DNA of 64,000 bases, taken from positions 311,067-375,066 of the forward strand of contig VXAY01004358.1 of NCBI GenBank assembly GCA_013399855.1, written 5' to 3'. Below are positions 25,973 through 39,145 of the stretch, piece by piece. The DNA is from Oxyruncus cristatus (lineage: Eukaryota; Chordata; Aves; Passeriformes; Cotingidae). The notes beneath the pieces are model-generated. The model searched no databases. It worked only from the letters and a program-made list of their open reading frames with translations, and had not been told where the DNA came from. The position numbers and the translations under genes were made by a program. Position 1 is the stretch's first letter. Each line of letters starts with the position of its first letter.

Positions 25973-28231
25973 CCAAAGAAACCTCAGTAACTTCAGAGTA
26001 GCTGCCTTCTATTTACATTTGAATTAAAGATGTCAAATCAGTCTCTATTTTACTGCTGCACACCACTAAATGCAAATCTCTGATTCTGCAAACAAAATCT
26101 CAACTAATTCACACAACTGGAAATGTCCACATTGATTCTGCGCAGCAGGCACAGGAGTGAGAGTTAATATTATCAGGTAAAAAAGGCTGTGAGTGTTTTT
26201 TACTACCAATCTGTTTTCATATCATTTTGTGGACTGGAACAGCTGAAACAGCAATCACTCTGAATGCTTTTTAAGCTACCATTTTTTTGTTACCTCACTT
26301 CCCTCAGAATATTTTCTTCTGCAAATTAGAAACGGACTTATTCCTCATGTAGTTTTCAAGTATTTAAGAGATTTGTTCAAAATGCCAAGCTGCAATAAAA
26401 TCCAGCATAACATAAATCACTCTCTGACACTACTTTTCCTTTCTCTTTCTGGATAGAGTTATAAATGCAATTAAAAAAAAGGAAAAAAGTGGTATTTTGA
26501 ATGGCATCAGTAGAGAACTTGGTGTCAGGGATGGAGTTTAAAAGTCATATAATCTGGTTAATAGCTAAATAACATATTTCCTAAGTTGGAGTTTGGCTAC
26601 ACTAGTCTGAATGTTTGAACATTTTTTATTTTAATAAGGAAAACATTTTAAACTGCTGAAAATGGGTATAAGGTAACATTATCCTCTTGGCACATTTAAT
26701 TATATGTACTAATGCAGCCCGTATTTCCAATGCAATCCCTCTTCCCTGTCTAGCATTAATATAGCAAATTGATGTATTTTTCTGAGCAGCAAACCGAAGC
26801 AGTAATGTGGTCATGGGAAACTGGAACAAATGACCACTTGCTCTGGAAAGCAGCACACTGCGAGTTTGAAGTCCTTTGTGTTTACATAGTGGCTTGACTC
26901 TCAGCAACAGGTCATAGCCTCAGAAACAAGAGCTGCCTGAAATATCAAGTAGGGCCTGTAAAGCCAGGAATGTACTGCATACTGCCAGCAGTGCCCTATA
27001 GGATCTCAAGCACAGAGATTCTGTCTTCCCTAGACCTGGGAGGACTGAAAATATTTTTGACCAGACCTGCTGGGCTACGATGGCTTTTGCAAAAGTCAGC
27101 TCATTAAGCTAACAAGGAAGCTTGAAGTCTTTCAACTGCTAAATACTGTTGTAAGTCCAAGACAAAGATGTTGCTTACAACAATGATCCCACTATCACTT
27201 TTCCCAATGTAAGAGTTAATTAAAAATTAATCCATTTTTTTTTTGATGTATGTTTTTCGGACAGCAAAAAAACACACCTAAACCTCAACTAAGTTGGTGC
27301 ATAAGTAACACATGATACCAGTCGGTGTTTCCTCTCCAAATGGAAAGATGGAAGTCCACAAGATTTTTTTCAATGAGGTATAATATGTGTAATTATGCAG
27401 CGTTGTCTTTTCTTACACCATGGGAATCAGTATTTTGAGACGGGTGTTATATTGAGTTTTTGAATCAAAATTCTCCTTTCCTAGACTTTGTGAGAATCTT
27501 TCTTTCCTTTTCAGAGAGCAAAAAGATGACAGGCAATTCAATACTATTATAAAGAGTGATTCCTTTTCAATATGTCGACCACCAAGACAGCATCTCTGCA
27601 GAGCTGGTTTACCTGTAGATTGAGCTAACCATCTCAAGCATTCCTATGTGTTTCCCAAAATCCATGCCAGAAACCTTGTTGATGGCCTCAAAACCAGGTC
27701 TTGGTTGATTTGGAAACCATACTTCCTAGTTCTGTGGTCTCTCCTAGGCCTATCAGTAGATTCATTTTACTTTAGATAGACGTTTCTACCTTCTCCACTC
27801 ATACATAAATCTTACTTGTTATGGTTAGCTATCAATTGGCATTTCCAAAAGCACCCATCTCCACCCACCCACAAAGTAGTCCAGGATAGCAGGGTACCTA
27901 TTACACAAGCCAAACCAGTCAATCTGTTCAAGAGTGTGAAATTCTGAGCTGGCACTGACTAGTAGCAAAGAATTATTCAGAAGCACCACAGCGTACACAT
28001 TTTAAAATACATCTAAATTCTCAGTTCTTAGACTGCCTGTAAACTTTCTGAGTTGTAGAGGCTACACTTGGATGTAATTAAATACAAGGCTGCTGTCTAT
28101 AATTATAATGACTCTTTTAAAGGTTTTCATTTAAAGGCATAAATGCAGTGGCCTTGAAACAACCAGCAATAGTGTGTATGGCTTGGTTTCAAATTTCTAT
28201 ACTTACACAAGCATAGAAGAACATAGTATAC

Positions 28232-28408
28232 TTACATCAGAAGAAACAAGGAATCTTGCCACTCTTTCTGTGCCAAATGAAGAATGTCCAATCTCATTTC
28301 TACAATGAAATCCAAAAGGTACTTTGAATTGCTTTTCATACTTGAGATTGCAAGAGCAAACTAAATGCCAAAGGCCAGACCTGAATATGCTTATCTTCCT
28401 CACTAGTG
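28232..28408 (-). other. Candidate coding exon, unidentified
   Basis: Minus-strand open segment with an acceptor-like stretch (cttccattacactag) at its start and a full-consensus GTAAGT donor at its end. The conceptual peptide includes ...KVPFGFHCRNEIGHSSFG... and is not low-complexity. Its phase does not fit the exon-like segment at 28.9 kb if the first acceptor is used. No family recognised; chance is a real possibility. Confidence 0.15.
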
Positions 28409-31149
28409 TAATGGAAGAAAACAGTGTTCCTGATCCACTGGAGCTTTTCCTGACATGTGTGTTTGAAGAACTGGGCCATTAGGGTTTAGTTTTTGTGCCT
28501 GATCCTTTCAGAAAAAAAAAAAAATTAAAAAGTCTATAAAAAAGTACTTTCAAGTGGTTGATATCATCCTAGATTTCTATCAGAAAGCTTATTATCATAA
28601 ATGAAAATAAATAGTATTGCCATGCAATAAATGTAGGGTTTGCTGTTGTTAAGGATCCCCTGTCCCTATAGAGTACTACTTATTACAGTTCAAGATATAC
28701 TTTTTAGATTTAACAGGCAGCTAAATTGTACTCTCATTAACAAAGTGCATTAGGCTACACACCAACAAAAAACACCTTTCTTTGGACCAGCAAAGCTTCC
28801 ATTAAAATTGAAGGATATTTGCGCTGCAGAGTCATAAATTATGCACTTTGTACAGGATTCTTTCAAATCACAGCCTAGTGAAATGCGTGGATATACTTAC
28901 ATTGGCTTTGATGACTTTTACATCAGGATCTAAGGCACTGCGTATATTACATCTTCTTAATAGGGATTCACAGGGGAAGAAAAAAACAGGTTTATTATAA
29001 ATGAAGATGTTCTGAAAGGTTTTTTTACCTATATTAGAAATTAGTAAGTGGAAACTAGGTTCATCATAATGTGTAATTCTTTATCTTACTCCAATCAACA
29101 GCGCTAACCTGATTCTCCATAGCTTTGTCAAAGTCGCCTGAAGATTTGAAATCTTAAGTGAGGGCACAAGGTGTTGAATTGCCAACAAAGAAATCTGTAC
29201 CATGCCATTTTTTAACAAAGAAAAAAGTCATTATCAAACCTTTCAGACAATTGAAAAAAAAAATCATTTCCATTTCAATTAATAGTACTTCTGTTCTTTG
29301 TGAGGCAAGTTTAGAAGACAGGTAAGCTAAGTTTCCCTACCAAAACTGGGTACACTGGGATCCGCTACTCCATATCAAGCTCTGTGTACAGGTAACAATG
29401 ATGGAACGTAGCAGTGGCACTTCAGGCAAGGCACATCATCACGCTGATGATCTTCCATTTGCTGGAATTCAGATAAATTACTTGTCTCTGGTCCCAAAAT
29501 GGTCCAAATTCTGCCTTGGATGTATTCTTCTGAAGCCATGCACTGGAGCCAAGACAGTGTCATTGAAATTATCCTCTCCACCACAACTATTAGCACAATT
29601 CCTGGGTCTGAGGTACTTTTTTTCCCTAACAAAACATACAGCAGTGTGTAAATGGGTCAATTATCTGAAAAACAGAACAAGGAAGAGAGGTGGTGGCTGC
29701 GATTTTGAGGGATACAGTAATCTTTTCACCACCACCTGTGCCCAGTCATAGGAGAGTGGCATCTCCTGTGCTGTCACTGCTTAGAGATCAAGTGTAGTAA
29801 AGAGGGTCAACTGGGAAGCAGAGTGGCCAACTCTCCTCCCTTCAAATCAGCCAGAAAAGCTGAAATATATGCACTCTTCTTTCCCAAAGGCATATGTCAT
29901 CACTCATCTGATGGACAGAGATATCCTGGTATTAGGCTTGGAGCTGCCACACTTACACCAGCATTACAGGGTATAACTTCGGAAGCACCCTGTGCTCTGA
30001 AGCTGTGCCCCAAACATCCCAGCAGGGCTGGAAGCACCCCATGCACCCTAAACGTGTACTTTCCCTCAGTTATTCTTTTATCACCTTCCAGAAGAAATGT
30101 TGCCAATTTAAGCACACCTTCAGCTCTGGTGTCCTCTCTGATCACAGCCAAGGGTTATCAGCTTTTTCAGAGTATCATCATATTTAGAGGACCTGGCACC
30201 AACAAAGCCTACCCATTGTACTAGGCTGTAATAGGTCTGGAATGGCTTTATAAATCAGTGTACAAAAATGATGATACTTGAGGAAGAAATCTTGCAAAGA
30301 CATTCTTGTGAATAAGCTCCTATTTTAAGTACAGTTAGATTTCTGAGGCAGCAGAGGTCCAATTAATTATGCAACTATCTAAACAAAGACAGATAAAATG
30401 AATATACCACACACACACACAAAACCCCCTCATGTTTTCTATGCAAAACTTTTTTTTTATCTTTTTCTTGGTCAGAGCCACTGTTCTTGAGGTGGAGGGC
30501 AGATTTTGAAGACTGAGACGCTGCTTCCCACAGTACATAATTTTTAGATACAGATCACAACTGTGTTATTCAAGATTCAAATGAATCAAACAAGATAAAA
30601 AAAATCTTAAAACTTTGCCTAAAACTAGGAACTTTAAGCTTCTAAAGAATTTGGGAAAATGAACCTAATGACACGTACCTTCCTCTTAAAAACAAAAAGG
30701 AACTTTTTAGCCGTTGTTTTGCTATTTTTGCCACCAGCACATAAACACAAATTCCTATTATTTTTCTGCAAAGGGCATTCTCTTACAGACTACCAAACAA
30801 TCTGCTCCTTCATCCTGAAAGTCTGCTGCATTTCCCTGATCACTTTGGGAAAGATGGACTCCAGGGATCTTAAAATCCATACAGCAGTAAATCAGTATCT
30901 TGCATACCTGCAAGACCTTGATTTAGTGGTCACATAATTGATTCATTTTTGACACTTTACCTGAATCTATTTTATCAGTGTTTTACATCTTCCTTGAATA
31001 TGTGTGACCCTTTTCTTCAGCATGCAAAAGAACTTCCTCAGGTTCTCCTTTTCTCCATGTTGGACAACCCAATTAGAATCTGTTAAGTCTGAAAAACTCC
31101 ACCTTTCCCATTTTTTAACTAATCCTTATTAGGTCTATTGTCTTCAAAG

Positions 31150-31226
31150 ATATACATATATATAGATAGACAGATAGATACACACATATATATATAAGTA
31201 TATAGATATAGATATACATATATATG
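31150..31226. repeat. TA/GATA-rich compound microsatellite
   Basis: Mixed ATATAC, GATA and CACACATA units over about 75 bases. The minus-strand Tyr/Ile-rich open frame across it is an artefact of the repeat. Confidence 0.9.
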
Positions 31227-31229
31227 GGT

Positions 31230-34200
31230 TTCTTCTGGATCACAGGAGGTGTATTTTCTGGCCTCGCCTCTCTTGGATGGATACCACTGAGTGGAAACAA
31301 TATTGTCTTGGAGTAGGTTTACAAATATGTGTTGATTAAATCATGTGGTATATCTGATAAAAGTTCAGAGATTGGTTGTCCTACACATTTGCAATTGGTA
31401 AGACACTCATGCTGCAGAAATTTAGGTTGTATTTAACCCTGCATTAGCTGTGTCTGTCTGTGTGCAGAGTTGGAAGAAGGGGCACACAATTAGTTGACTA
31501 AGTTCAATTATTTATTGTGCATGCTTTGCACAGTCTTTGTGAAGAAAACCCTAACATGTAGCTTAAATTATGGCATGCATCTTAAATATTTATGATTAAG
31601 CCTTAAAGTATGAGCAGCAGTGATTGAAAATGAACCTAAATGAAAAGCTTAGATTCAAAACTTTTCCTGCTAAGAATCCCACCCACTGGGCTCAAAATGC
31701 CAGCAGTGGCCTAGTATCCTCTCCACTGTTCATGTGGCTTCAGCCAGGGAAAATGAACTGTAGAAGTGGAACATCTAAGCAAGCCTTGTGCAGGCACCTC
31801 TAGGGACTTCCCTCCCTTGCTCTGCAGATGCAGGTTCAGTATCGGTTCATCCAACATATGTTAAGAGATTTGTCATAAAGCTTGGGAAACCTAGTTTATT
31901 CAGTGTAAAGAAAGCAGAAAATCAAAGGGAAATTTGGCTCTTTCCCTTATCATTTGTGGTTAGAAATTCTTGAATGTTTTGTCTTTCTCTTCAGGTATGG
32001 CAATAAAATAAATATTTCCTTTTTTTCTTTGTATGCTGTTTCTCCATAATCAAGTCCTATCAGTGTTATGTCTTCTAGCATCTTGGCCTTGAGTAATGAG
32101 AACATTACAGCCCATGATAATAACTCAACTGAAGAGAAAAAAAAAAATGCAGACTGACTGTGGTAGAGCAGAGATCTGGAGGACAGCTATGTCTGGACAG
32201 GCCTGCTTACAGGATCAGGGCCTTATTTATCCCATTGTACATTTCTATCTACAGTTGTTGTGTGTCAATCTTGAGTCCTCATCTTCCTGGTGGTATCTAG
32301 GCACAGTTTTTTGGGTGAGAAAAAAAATTAGGTTGTGAGCCAAAGCTCACTCATTTTGCTGGAAAGCCAATGGTGACCCAAGTGGATATCATGTCATGTT
32401 CCTTGAAACTAGGGGTTTTTTTCCCTTCATCTTTTTAGGAAAAGTAGACAAAAAAAAAATAGTGTAAAACTTCAGCTCCTTAAAATGTTTAATTGACAAC
32501 TGAAGGGAAACATTATGTTTAAAGGTTATGTTAATTACATTTACTTAAACTTTTGTTCCATAAACAAAATTTTGTTAACTTTTCAAATTATGCAGTGTTA
32601 CTTTGACCTATTTTTTAAGATGCCTGAAAGGATAATAAAGGATCTGAAAGGCAGTAATTATGGACTTATAGTCTGAACCTTCAATGCACTTATTTTTAGT
32701 ATATAATGTAAAGGATGTTTAAAGAAGGAGGAAAGAAAGCAAACCTAGGTCAGGAATGGAAGTTTTGGAAACTTGTTTTGGGAAAGGCAGCAAGATCTCC
32801 TAGTTTAGCTTATTGATCGTCTTCTACTTTTTTTCAAGGTGCATTATTGCTTTTTTACACGAATCCTCATGCAATATCATTTACAGTCTGAACAACAAAG
32901 GCTGTCATTACTGCTAGACTTAGTGGGATTTCATAGTCTCTTCAGACCTCGTGAATGCTCTAACTGTAACAATGAAAGCATGTGTATTAAAGACAGCAGC
33001 TAATATAAAATGAAATAATTACTTTACAATTCATTTTCAGAGCCATCTGGCTTTCTTCTTGAAGCTTGTCAGACCAGGCTGAAGATTATCTGGATATTCT
33101 TTTGCTAGCCACTTGAGAAATATTTGGGATTCAGGAGACAATTCAGGAGACAGAAGACATGCAATGTTCTTGGAAACTATGTGTCAGCCTCAATGGCTCC
33201 AAACGGAAAAAAAGTCTGCAGAGAAATCTGACAAACACCAAGCAACTGTTCTGAAGAATGTGGCTTTAAGTTTTCAAAGTGGAGTCAGCCTGCTAATGCC
33301 TGCAGCTGTAGTGGGGGAGCTCACGACAGCAGAGAGCAGACAGGGTACGGGGAGAAGCATTCCCATTTCATCAATTCTGCATGGAAGATTTTCTTTTGTA
33401 AGATGTCCAGATTGAAAAGTTGTTCACTCTAATTGACCTTAAATAATAACTGCTGATAGAGAGATTTATTAGCTGATAATTACAGCCCTTCATTTATAAG
33501 ATTTAGGTGTTCAACCATAGAACCCGAGAATGAAATATGAGCCAAACTGCTGTTCTCTGAGTCCAGAGCACTGGGGTATTTATCCAAGACAGTGGGAGGA
33601 AAGAAGTGTATTGTCACTTTGCATTTCAAAATGACCGCATCTTTCTGCAATACAGCTTTTAGTGCTCCATCTCCTTTTACCCTAACGACGCAAAATGCAA
33701 AACTAATACTGGTTTCTGTTAAGAGAAAAGTCCTGCTTCTTACACTTGTTATAACTTTTATTTTAAGCATGGTAATTATAGGAGGCACAGGTGGTGCTGC
33801 CCATAGCTAAGTCTGCCCATGATTTCCCATAATAAAATTCTTTTTTATAAAGATGTTTACATTATAGCATAAAGTCTTGAAATACAGGGAAATACGAGAA
33901 TTAAGATGAGGAGTACCTCTTTAAAGTATCTCCTTCCCTCCTTGGTTGCATGTATTATGTCATGCTCTTCAAAGACCTTATCATAAACTTCTATGTCTAT
34001 CAGATTCCAGCCTCATTCAGTATAGAGACTAGACCATTTTGTGCATTTGAATTGGGTTTTTTTATTGAAGAAGGCTTTTGTCCGAGGCAGTTGTTTTGGA
34101 ATTTGGCTGGAGAACAGCAAATGTGTCACTGGGTCACAAGAAGAGAAAAGACAGTTTCATAATTAAACACTACCAAACAGTACACTATCAAATGCTGCCC

Positions 34201-35095
34201 TTCAGTATCACACTCCATCCCTGTAAAAGTATGTAAGAAAAAAAAAAAAAAAAGATAGCTTTAATTCACGGAATTTTCCATATCACCTCAAAAGCATAGA
34301 CTCATCTACAATATTCCATGATGTGCAGACCATCACACAGTGTCTGGGGAAAAGTGCAGCTGGTCACACTGAGACAATCTGAAATCCACATCTTCCTCTC
34401 CTTCAGGGTCTTGTCAGAAACCCAGGTTTTTCAAAAGAGTTTTTCATAGATACAGAGTGCAAATCTGAGTATGTTTAGACTAAGAAAGTCTACACTAATT
34501 TATATGAGAAAATCTCCATGGGTTTGTTATGAGATTATGTTGTTGAAATTGGCTTCTTCCCACTATTTCCACACCCAGACATGGCAACAAATTGCTGAGT
34601 CCCATGGCTTTGACATCTTACATAAAGAATTTAAGGTCAATAGGACAGAAGATATGACTGTGTTAACTCAGGTTCATTTCTCTTGACAAAGTTTTGGCTA
34701 AAGAACTGAGTTTTTCACTCTTTTCATCTAACTGACAGTGTAGAAAAAAATATGGAAAAGGTGACATGTTCTAGGTAGAGCACATGCATCGATTTTCATA
34801 TATAAATATGAAATATTCTCAGAAGAGAATACAATATAGATTATTTGTCCAAATTAAATTCAACAGAATGTGGACATAAATTGCAGTGGTAAGTGACACG
34901 AGAGGAATAGTGATAATTCACTACTGTAATGCTTTACAGAAGTTTATCATGCTTTAGACTGCTGTCTGGACAAATTTCTTCTTACAGAGATACTTCAGTA
35001 AACTCCTTGGAAGTGCATTATTTAACCAAGTTACGTGAATTTGAGTTACAAATACGAGCTGTTCTTATCTAGAACTTAAGGTCAGTAGCAGATGT
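31230..35095. other. AT-rich non-coding stretch
   Basis: No gene or element recognised. A pure A run lies at about 34236-34253. The 100-codon open frame at 33113-33415 (+) has ordinary composition but no domain and no strong flanking splice sites. Confidence 0.55.
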
Positions 35096-35114
35096 TGCAC
35101 ATTCCTATAGACGC

Positions 35115-35330
35115 ATGCCCAAAGACAAGGACTTTATTTTTTTTAATGGCAGAAATCTGTTAGCTATTCTTGCCTTATCTGCAACAGCTGAGCAATCTTT
35201 CAGTGCCATGAGGAGATTGAAAACTTGGCTCATATCTAGCATGGACAAGCTTGCCTTAATCACATTGCTCTTTTACATGTGCACAAGGACATCAACATTG
35301 ACAGTGCTACAGTAAAGCAGCCATTTGCTG
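35115..35330 (+). pseudogene. Remnant of a hAT-superfamily transposase C-terminal (dimerisation) domain
   Basis: The plus strand encodes SATAEQSFSAMRRLKTWL, close to the (S)TAxAERSFSxLRRIKTYLR motif that opens the hAT C-terminal dimerisation domain. Known hosts of this motif include hAT transposons and hAT-derived genes of the ZMYM and ZBED type. The LLAIL-type stretch that precedes the motif in the family is also present. Downstream, the expected segment (LYVHKDINID-like) appears only after a shift of reading frame near 35274. A one-base loss or gain has therefore broken the frame. The N-terminal zinc finger and the catalytic core were not found upstream, and no terminal inverted repeats were identified. 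It is a dead fragment of a DNA transposon or a retropseudogene of a hAT-derived gene. Confidence 0.72.
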
Positions 35331-35334
35331 AAAA

Positions 35335-37625
35335 CAACTGTCAACATTGTCAAGTTTTTTGGAACCTTTTATAATGTGACTTCTGTGACAAAGCTTGTAT
35401 AATTCTGTTTATCAGCTGCAGTAACAAATTTCCACAAAGGGGATACATGGAGAAACATACTGGTCATGGATTTTCCATTACTAACTCCTACCTGATACTG
35501 TAAAGCAAATGGATTAGAAGACATTACAAGATAAATGAACTGCAATAACCAGGGCTTCCAGTCCCATTTAAACCAATGCTGAGATTTTTCACAAAAAGTT
35601 GCAAAAACTAAAGTAAGAAGATTTTGTCTTTGGTTTAAAGGTCAGGATTTTTCTAAATTCATCATATATTTTTATTTCCATACTAATCTTTCCATTGAAC
35701 TTGCAAAAGTATACTTGAAAAAATAATAATTGAATTATTTATGGTGCTGATACCTGGGTTTTTTAAAATCCCCACGTGTTAGACTCAGAATTGGCACAGA
35801 ATATGTAAATACTACAATGTGCATAGTAAAATGTTGCAGAGGGTGGGAGAGAAATGTTATTTAGGTTTAGATTAATTTAGTCTTGGGACTGGTGCCTAAC
35901 CTGTGCCTATACCAGTATTGGCAATTCTCGGCTCTTCTAGCACCTCTCAAGACCAGTCTCTCAGCACCTGCCACTCTTTCAGTTACTGGATCATTGACAC
36001 AAATCTGCAAATGGGTCTTGTCATCACTGGCACCACAATGCTTTCAGCTTACTATATTCTTTCATACTTTTCTCTGAGTAAGTATTATTTAAATAAATCA
36101 TAAAATTAATAGTATTAAACAGACAGAGTTTATTAAGTACAGTATGAAAGCATATGAAGCTATCTCCAATCAATTTCATCCCACAGGCTTAGCACTATAT
36201 CTGATTACCTAAAATCCGAATTCCTAATTCTACAGTTTGCCTTACAGAAGTGGTTTTTTTCTCCCTTTCAATGTACCATTCTTCCTAGTGATCCATAAAA
36301 TAGCATGCAAAGGAGAACATGGTATGTTTGCCCGAAATCCAGTCTCACATCTCAGATAGGTTATGAGGACAGCTCTGAGTTTGCTCCTTTAGTTTTCTTC
36401 AGACTGAGCTCTAATGTTGTTGAAGGTATGGGCCCCTGAACTGCCCCTGTTGAACGCTAATGAGGGCTCTAAATGATGGCATTAACAACAAACTTTTACA
36501 GTATTATCTTAATCACAATTTATAAAGATATCTCTTATATATATATTAGCAGCAAATGATCTGAGCTGTTCCATTTCATTTTTCTAACAGGCGCTTGTAA
36601 TGTCTGGGAGATAACTCAGTACAACTCTGCAATTACTGTTATTTATCTTGAATTAAAGTGGAGGCAAGGAGGAGAGGTGGGATTGTGGCACAGTATGCAT
36701 TAGACCCAGGGAGTTTCGTAACACCCAAGAGAATCCAGTGCACACTGTCAAGTGAATAGTGACTCACAGTTAATTTGGTTGGTGGCCAGAGGCTACAAAT
36801 AATTCTCTTGCCCACAGCCCAGGTTATTCAGCTGTATAAAAAGCATGAAAGCCTTATTATGGCTTCTGCAAAGACTGAAAGTCCTGGTTATGGTTTTGCC
36901 ATGCAAGGGAAGCATTAAGTGATATAGAATTGTATATATGTTGCTCTGAGCTTATGATGCAATGTGTTTCTAACTGTTCCTAAAGTTTAGAAAAACTAAA
37001 ATAGTTAATCTTCATGATGACAAAAGGAAGCAGGAAAATAAAGTGACACACTTGAATGAACTGTGAGGAACTAAAATGCACAACATGTGATAATGCCATG
37101 ACTCTGTGTTACTGTGCATTTCTGGGCTGAAAAGATATGGCTTGATGGGTAATTTGTCATGCTGTGCAATAGAGAACAACAGTAAAGAGACTTCAGACAG
37201 AAGAAAATTACACAAATAGTAGGGTGGAAAGGTATAATTGAAGATGGCAAAAATCTGAAAGAAAGACATTTAAAATTACTGTACTGACCTACTAAATGCA
37301 CTTGGGCGTGGAATCCTGGCCTCACAAGAAGAGGCATTAAACGATTGCAGGCTGTTACACTACTGCAGGATAACGTCAATCTTATGGAGCTATTAGGAGA
37401 TTACAAAAGAAAAACAAAAAGCAAAACAAAAAAATGGAACAGATTAAATAAAGCAGACCCTTGTTTTATACTTTCATGCACAGCCTGAACAATTAGTGAA
37501 CTTACAACTAGGGAAAAGTTACCTGCAGCCAAGCTTGCAGGTGGTAACCTGCAGGTGGTAACCAGACCCATAGAAACAATAGCTCACTGTCTTCTCGTGA
37601 ACTGCATAAGGATTCATTCTCCACC
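35335..37625. other. Non-coding stretch, partly of even composition
   Basis: 36560-36900 is less AT-biased, free of simple repeats and rich in homeodomain-like TAAT cores, the texture of conserved non-coding elements. That cannot be shown from one sequence. At 37531-37562 the unit tgcaggtggtaacc occurs twice in tandem. No gene recognised. Confidence 0.5.
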
Positions 37626-37631
37626 ACCAGG

Positions 37632-37659
37632 ATGTCTGTAGACAGCCCTAGTGACCTAA
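37632..37659 (+). other. Candidate first coding exon (short)
   Basis: An ATG with A at -3 and G at -1 opens nine codons plus one base, ending at AA|GTGAGT, a full-consensus donor. The single leftover base fits the phase of the candidate terminal exon at 39146. The intervening 1.5 kb would be an intron carrying the antisense CR1 copy and the duplicated block. Chance agreement of phase is one in three, so the link is tentative, and further upstream exons are possible. Confidence 0.18.
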
Positions 37660-37843
37660 GTGAGTATTTGCTACTACTTCTGTTGATTTGTCCACTTGCC
37701 TTTGACGAGAGAAATTATACCCAGAGATACCAGTGCTCACTCCAGAGAAGCCAGCAGAGGCAAGAGCCACCAGAAGTGTGTCTTTTTCTGTTCAACATGT
37801 CTACCGTTGTTCAAACTCCTGGTTCTTTGGCAAAAGCTGTTGA

Positions 37844-38425
37844 GAATCAGACAATCATAGTAGAAACCCATCAGGATCACTGAGTCCAACTCCTGGCCCT
37901 ATGCAGGAAACCCCAAGAATCACACCGTGTGCCTGAGAGCATTGTCCAAATACTTCTTGAACTTAGGTTTGGTGCTGTGACACCTGCCATGGGGAGCCTG
38001 TTGCAGTGGTCAACCACCCTCCCTCTAGGTGAAAAACCTTTCCCTGATATCCAACTTAAACCACTCCTGACTCAGCTTCATGCAATTTCCTCGAGTCCTG
38101 TCACTGATCACAAGAATGAAGAGATCTGTATCTGCCACTCCACTTACCCTCATGAGGATGTTGAAGACCACAGCAAGGTCTCTCCTCAGTCTCCTCTTCT
38201 CCAGGCTAAACACACCAAGTGACCTTAGTCACTCCTCATAAGATTTCCCACTCCAGACTCTTCACCATCTTCATGACCCTCTTTTGGACACTCTAATAAT
38301 TTACTGTGCCCTAAACTGCACATAGAACTGGAGTTGAGGCCACACCAGTGAAGAGCAGAGTGGGACCATCACCTCCCTTGACCAACTGGCAATGGTGTGC
38401 CTAATGAACCCCATTAAGAAGCGTT
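37844..38425 (-). mobile_element. CR1 LINE 3' fragment, antisense
   Basis: The plus strand reads as the reverse complement of an avian CR1 3' end. It starts at the terminus (gaatcagacaatcatag) and passes through the blocks actgagtccaactcctggc, ggggagcctgttgcagtgg and tctcctcttctccaggctaaa. It ends with the cctcccttgaccaactggc block near 38425. It is better preserved than the copy at 6960, with frames broken by substitutions. The open frames at 37929-38222 and 38025-38213 are contained in it and are not host genes. Its last 135 bases are repeated at 38530-38664. Confidence 0.92.
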
Positions 38426-38767
38426 TATGTCTCTCCCTAGGACATAGAATCATTTGCTATGGAGACAAAATGAGATGCCATAGGGTATCTACAAGTAACC
38501 TTCCTTTCCTCCTTCTTCCTCTTCTTCTNCTCTAATAATTTACTGTGCCCTAAACTGCACATAGAACTGGAGTTGAGGCCACACCAGTGAAGAGCAGAGT
38601 GGGACCATCACCTCCCTTGACCAACTGGCAATGGTGTGCCTAATGAACCCCATTAAGAAGCGTTTATGTCTCTCCCTAGGACATAGAATCATTTGCTATG
38701 GAGACAAAATGAGATGCCATAGGGTATCTACAAGTAACCTTCCTTTCCTCCTTCTTCCTCTTCTTCT
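38291..38767. repeat. 238-bp direct duplication around a single N
   Basis: Positions 38291-38528 and 38530-38767 appear identical base for base, separated only by an undetermined base at 38529. Perfect identity with an N at the junction is the signature of two overlapping contig ends that were placed side by side rather than merged. It is probably an assembly artefact; a very recent tandem duplication is the alternative. Confidence 0.9.
38530..38664 (-). mobile_element. Duplicated end of the CR1 fragment
   Basis: Exact copy of the internal end of the CR1 fragment at 38291-38425, carried by the 238-bp duplication. It should not be counted as a separate insertion. Confidence 0.85.
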
Positions 38768-39145
38768 TCCCATACTCTCCCACCACATCAGTGAAAGTAC
38801 ACTAAAGGAAGCAGAAGCAGACCTTGCTTTTCCTTTTGATTTATTACATATTACTTACTAATCTTGGAAACATGTTGTGATCTGAGCCCTTCAGCACCAT
38901 TAGGGTGAAGAAGGGTACCAAATATTGAGATAACATCTATTACTGACTGCTCCATGTCTCCATGACTTTGAAATGCTCGTATTACTAATCAACTTCTTAC
39001 ATTCACTGAAGCACTTCTGCATTACACAAAGAATACCACCAGCATGCTAACAGTTTTGTTTTCACTTCAGGAGACTTTTGAATTCTACTTCATATCTGCA
39101 TGCTCTTCAAGACAAATCACAGAGTACCTCTCTTTCTTCCCTCAG

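Larger units (their letters stand above)
25120..31145. other. Mostly AT-rich stretch without a recognised gene
   Basis: Contains the paired MEF2-like sites (25926-25956) and some minus-strand exon-like segments at 28.2-29.1 kb, which are described separately. Overlapping open frames at 29375-30224 occur on both strands and match no family I know. An (AC)n run of five units lies near 30409-30420, and several A or T runs are present. Confidence 0.5.

Noticed and set aside
29375..30224. Overlapping open frames of 60-133 codons on both strands
   Set aside because: Open in several frames at once, no known motif, no consistent splice structure.
31115..31300. Tyr/Ile-rich minus-strand open frame
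   Set aside because: Made by the TA/GATA microsatellite.
37929..38222. Open frames on both strands, 62-97 codons
   Set aside because: They lie wholly inside the antisense CR1 fragment.
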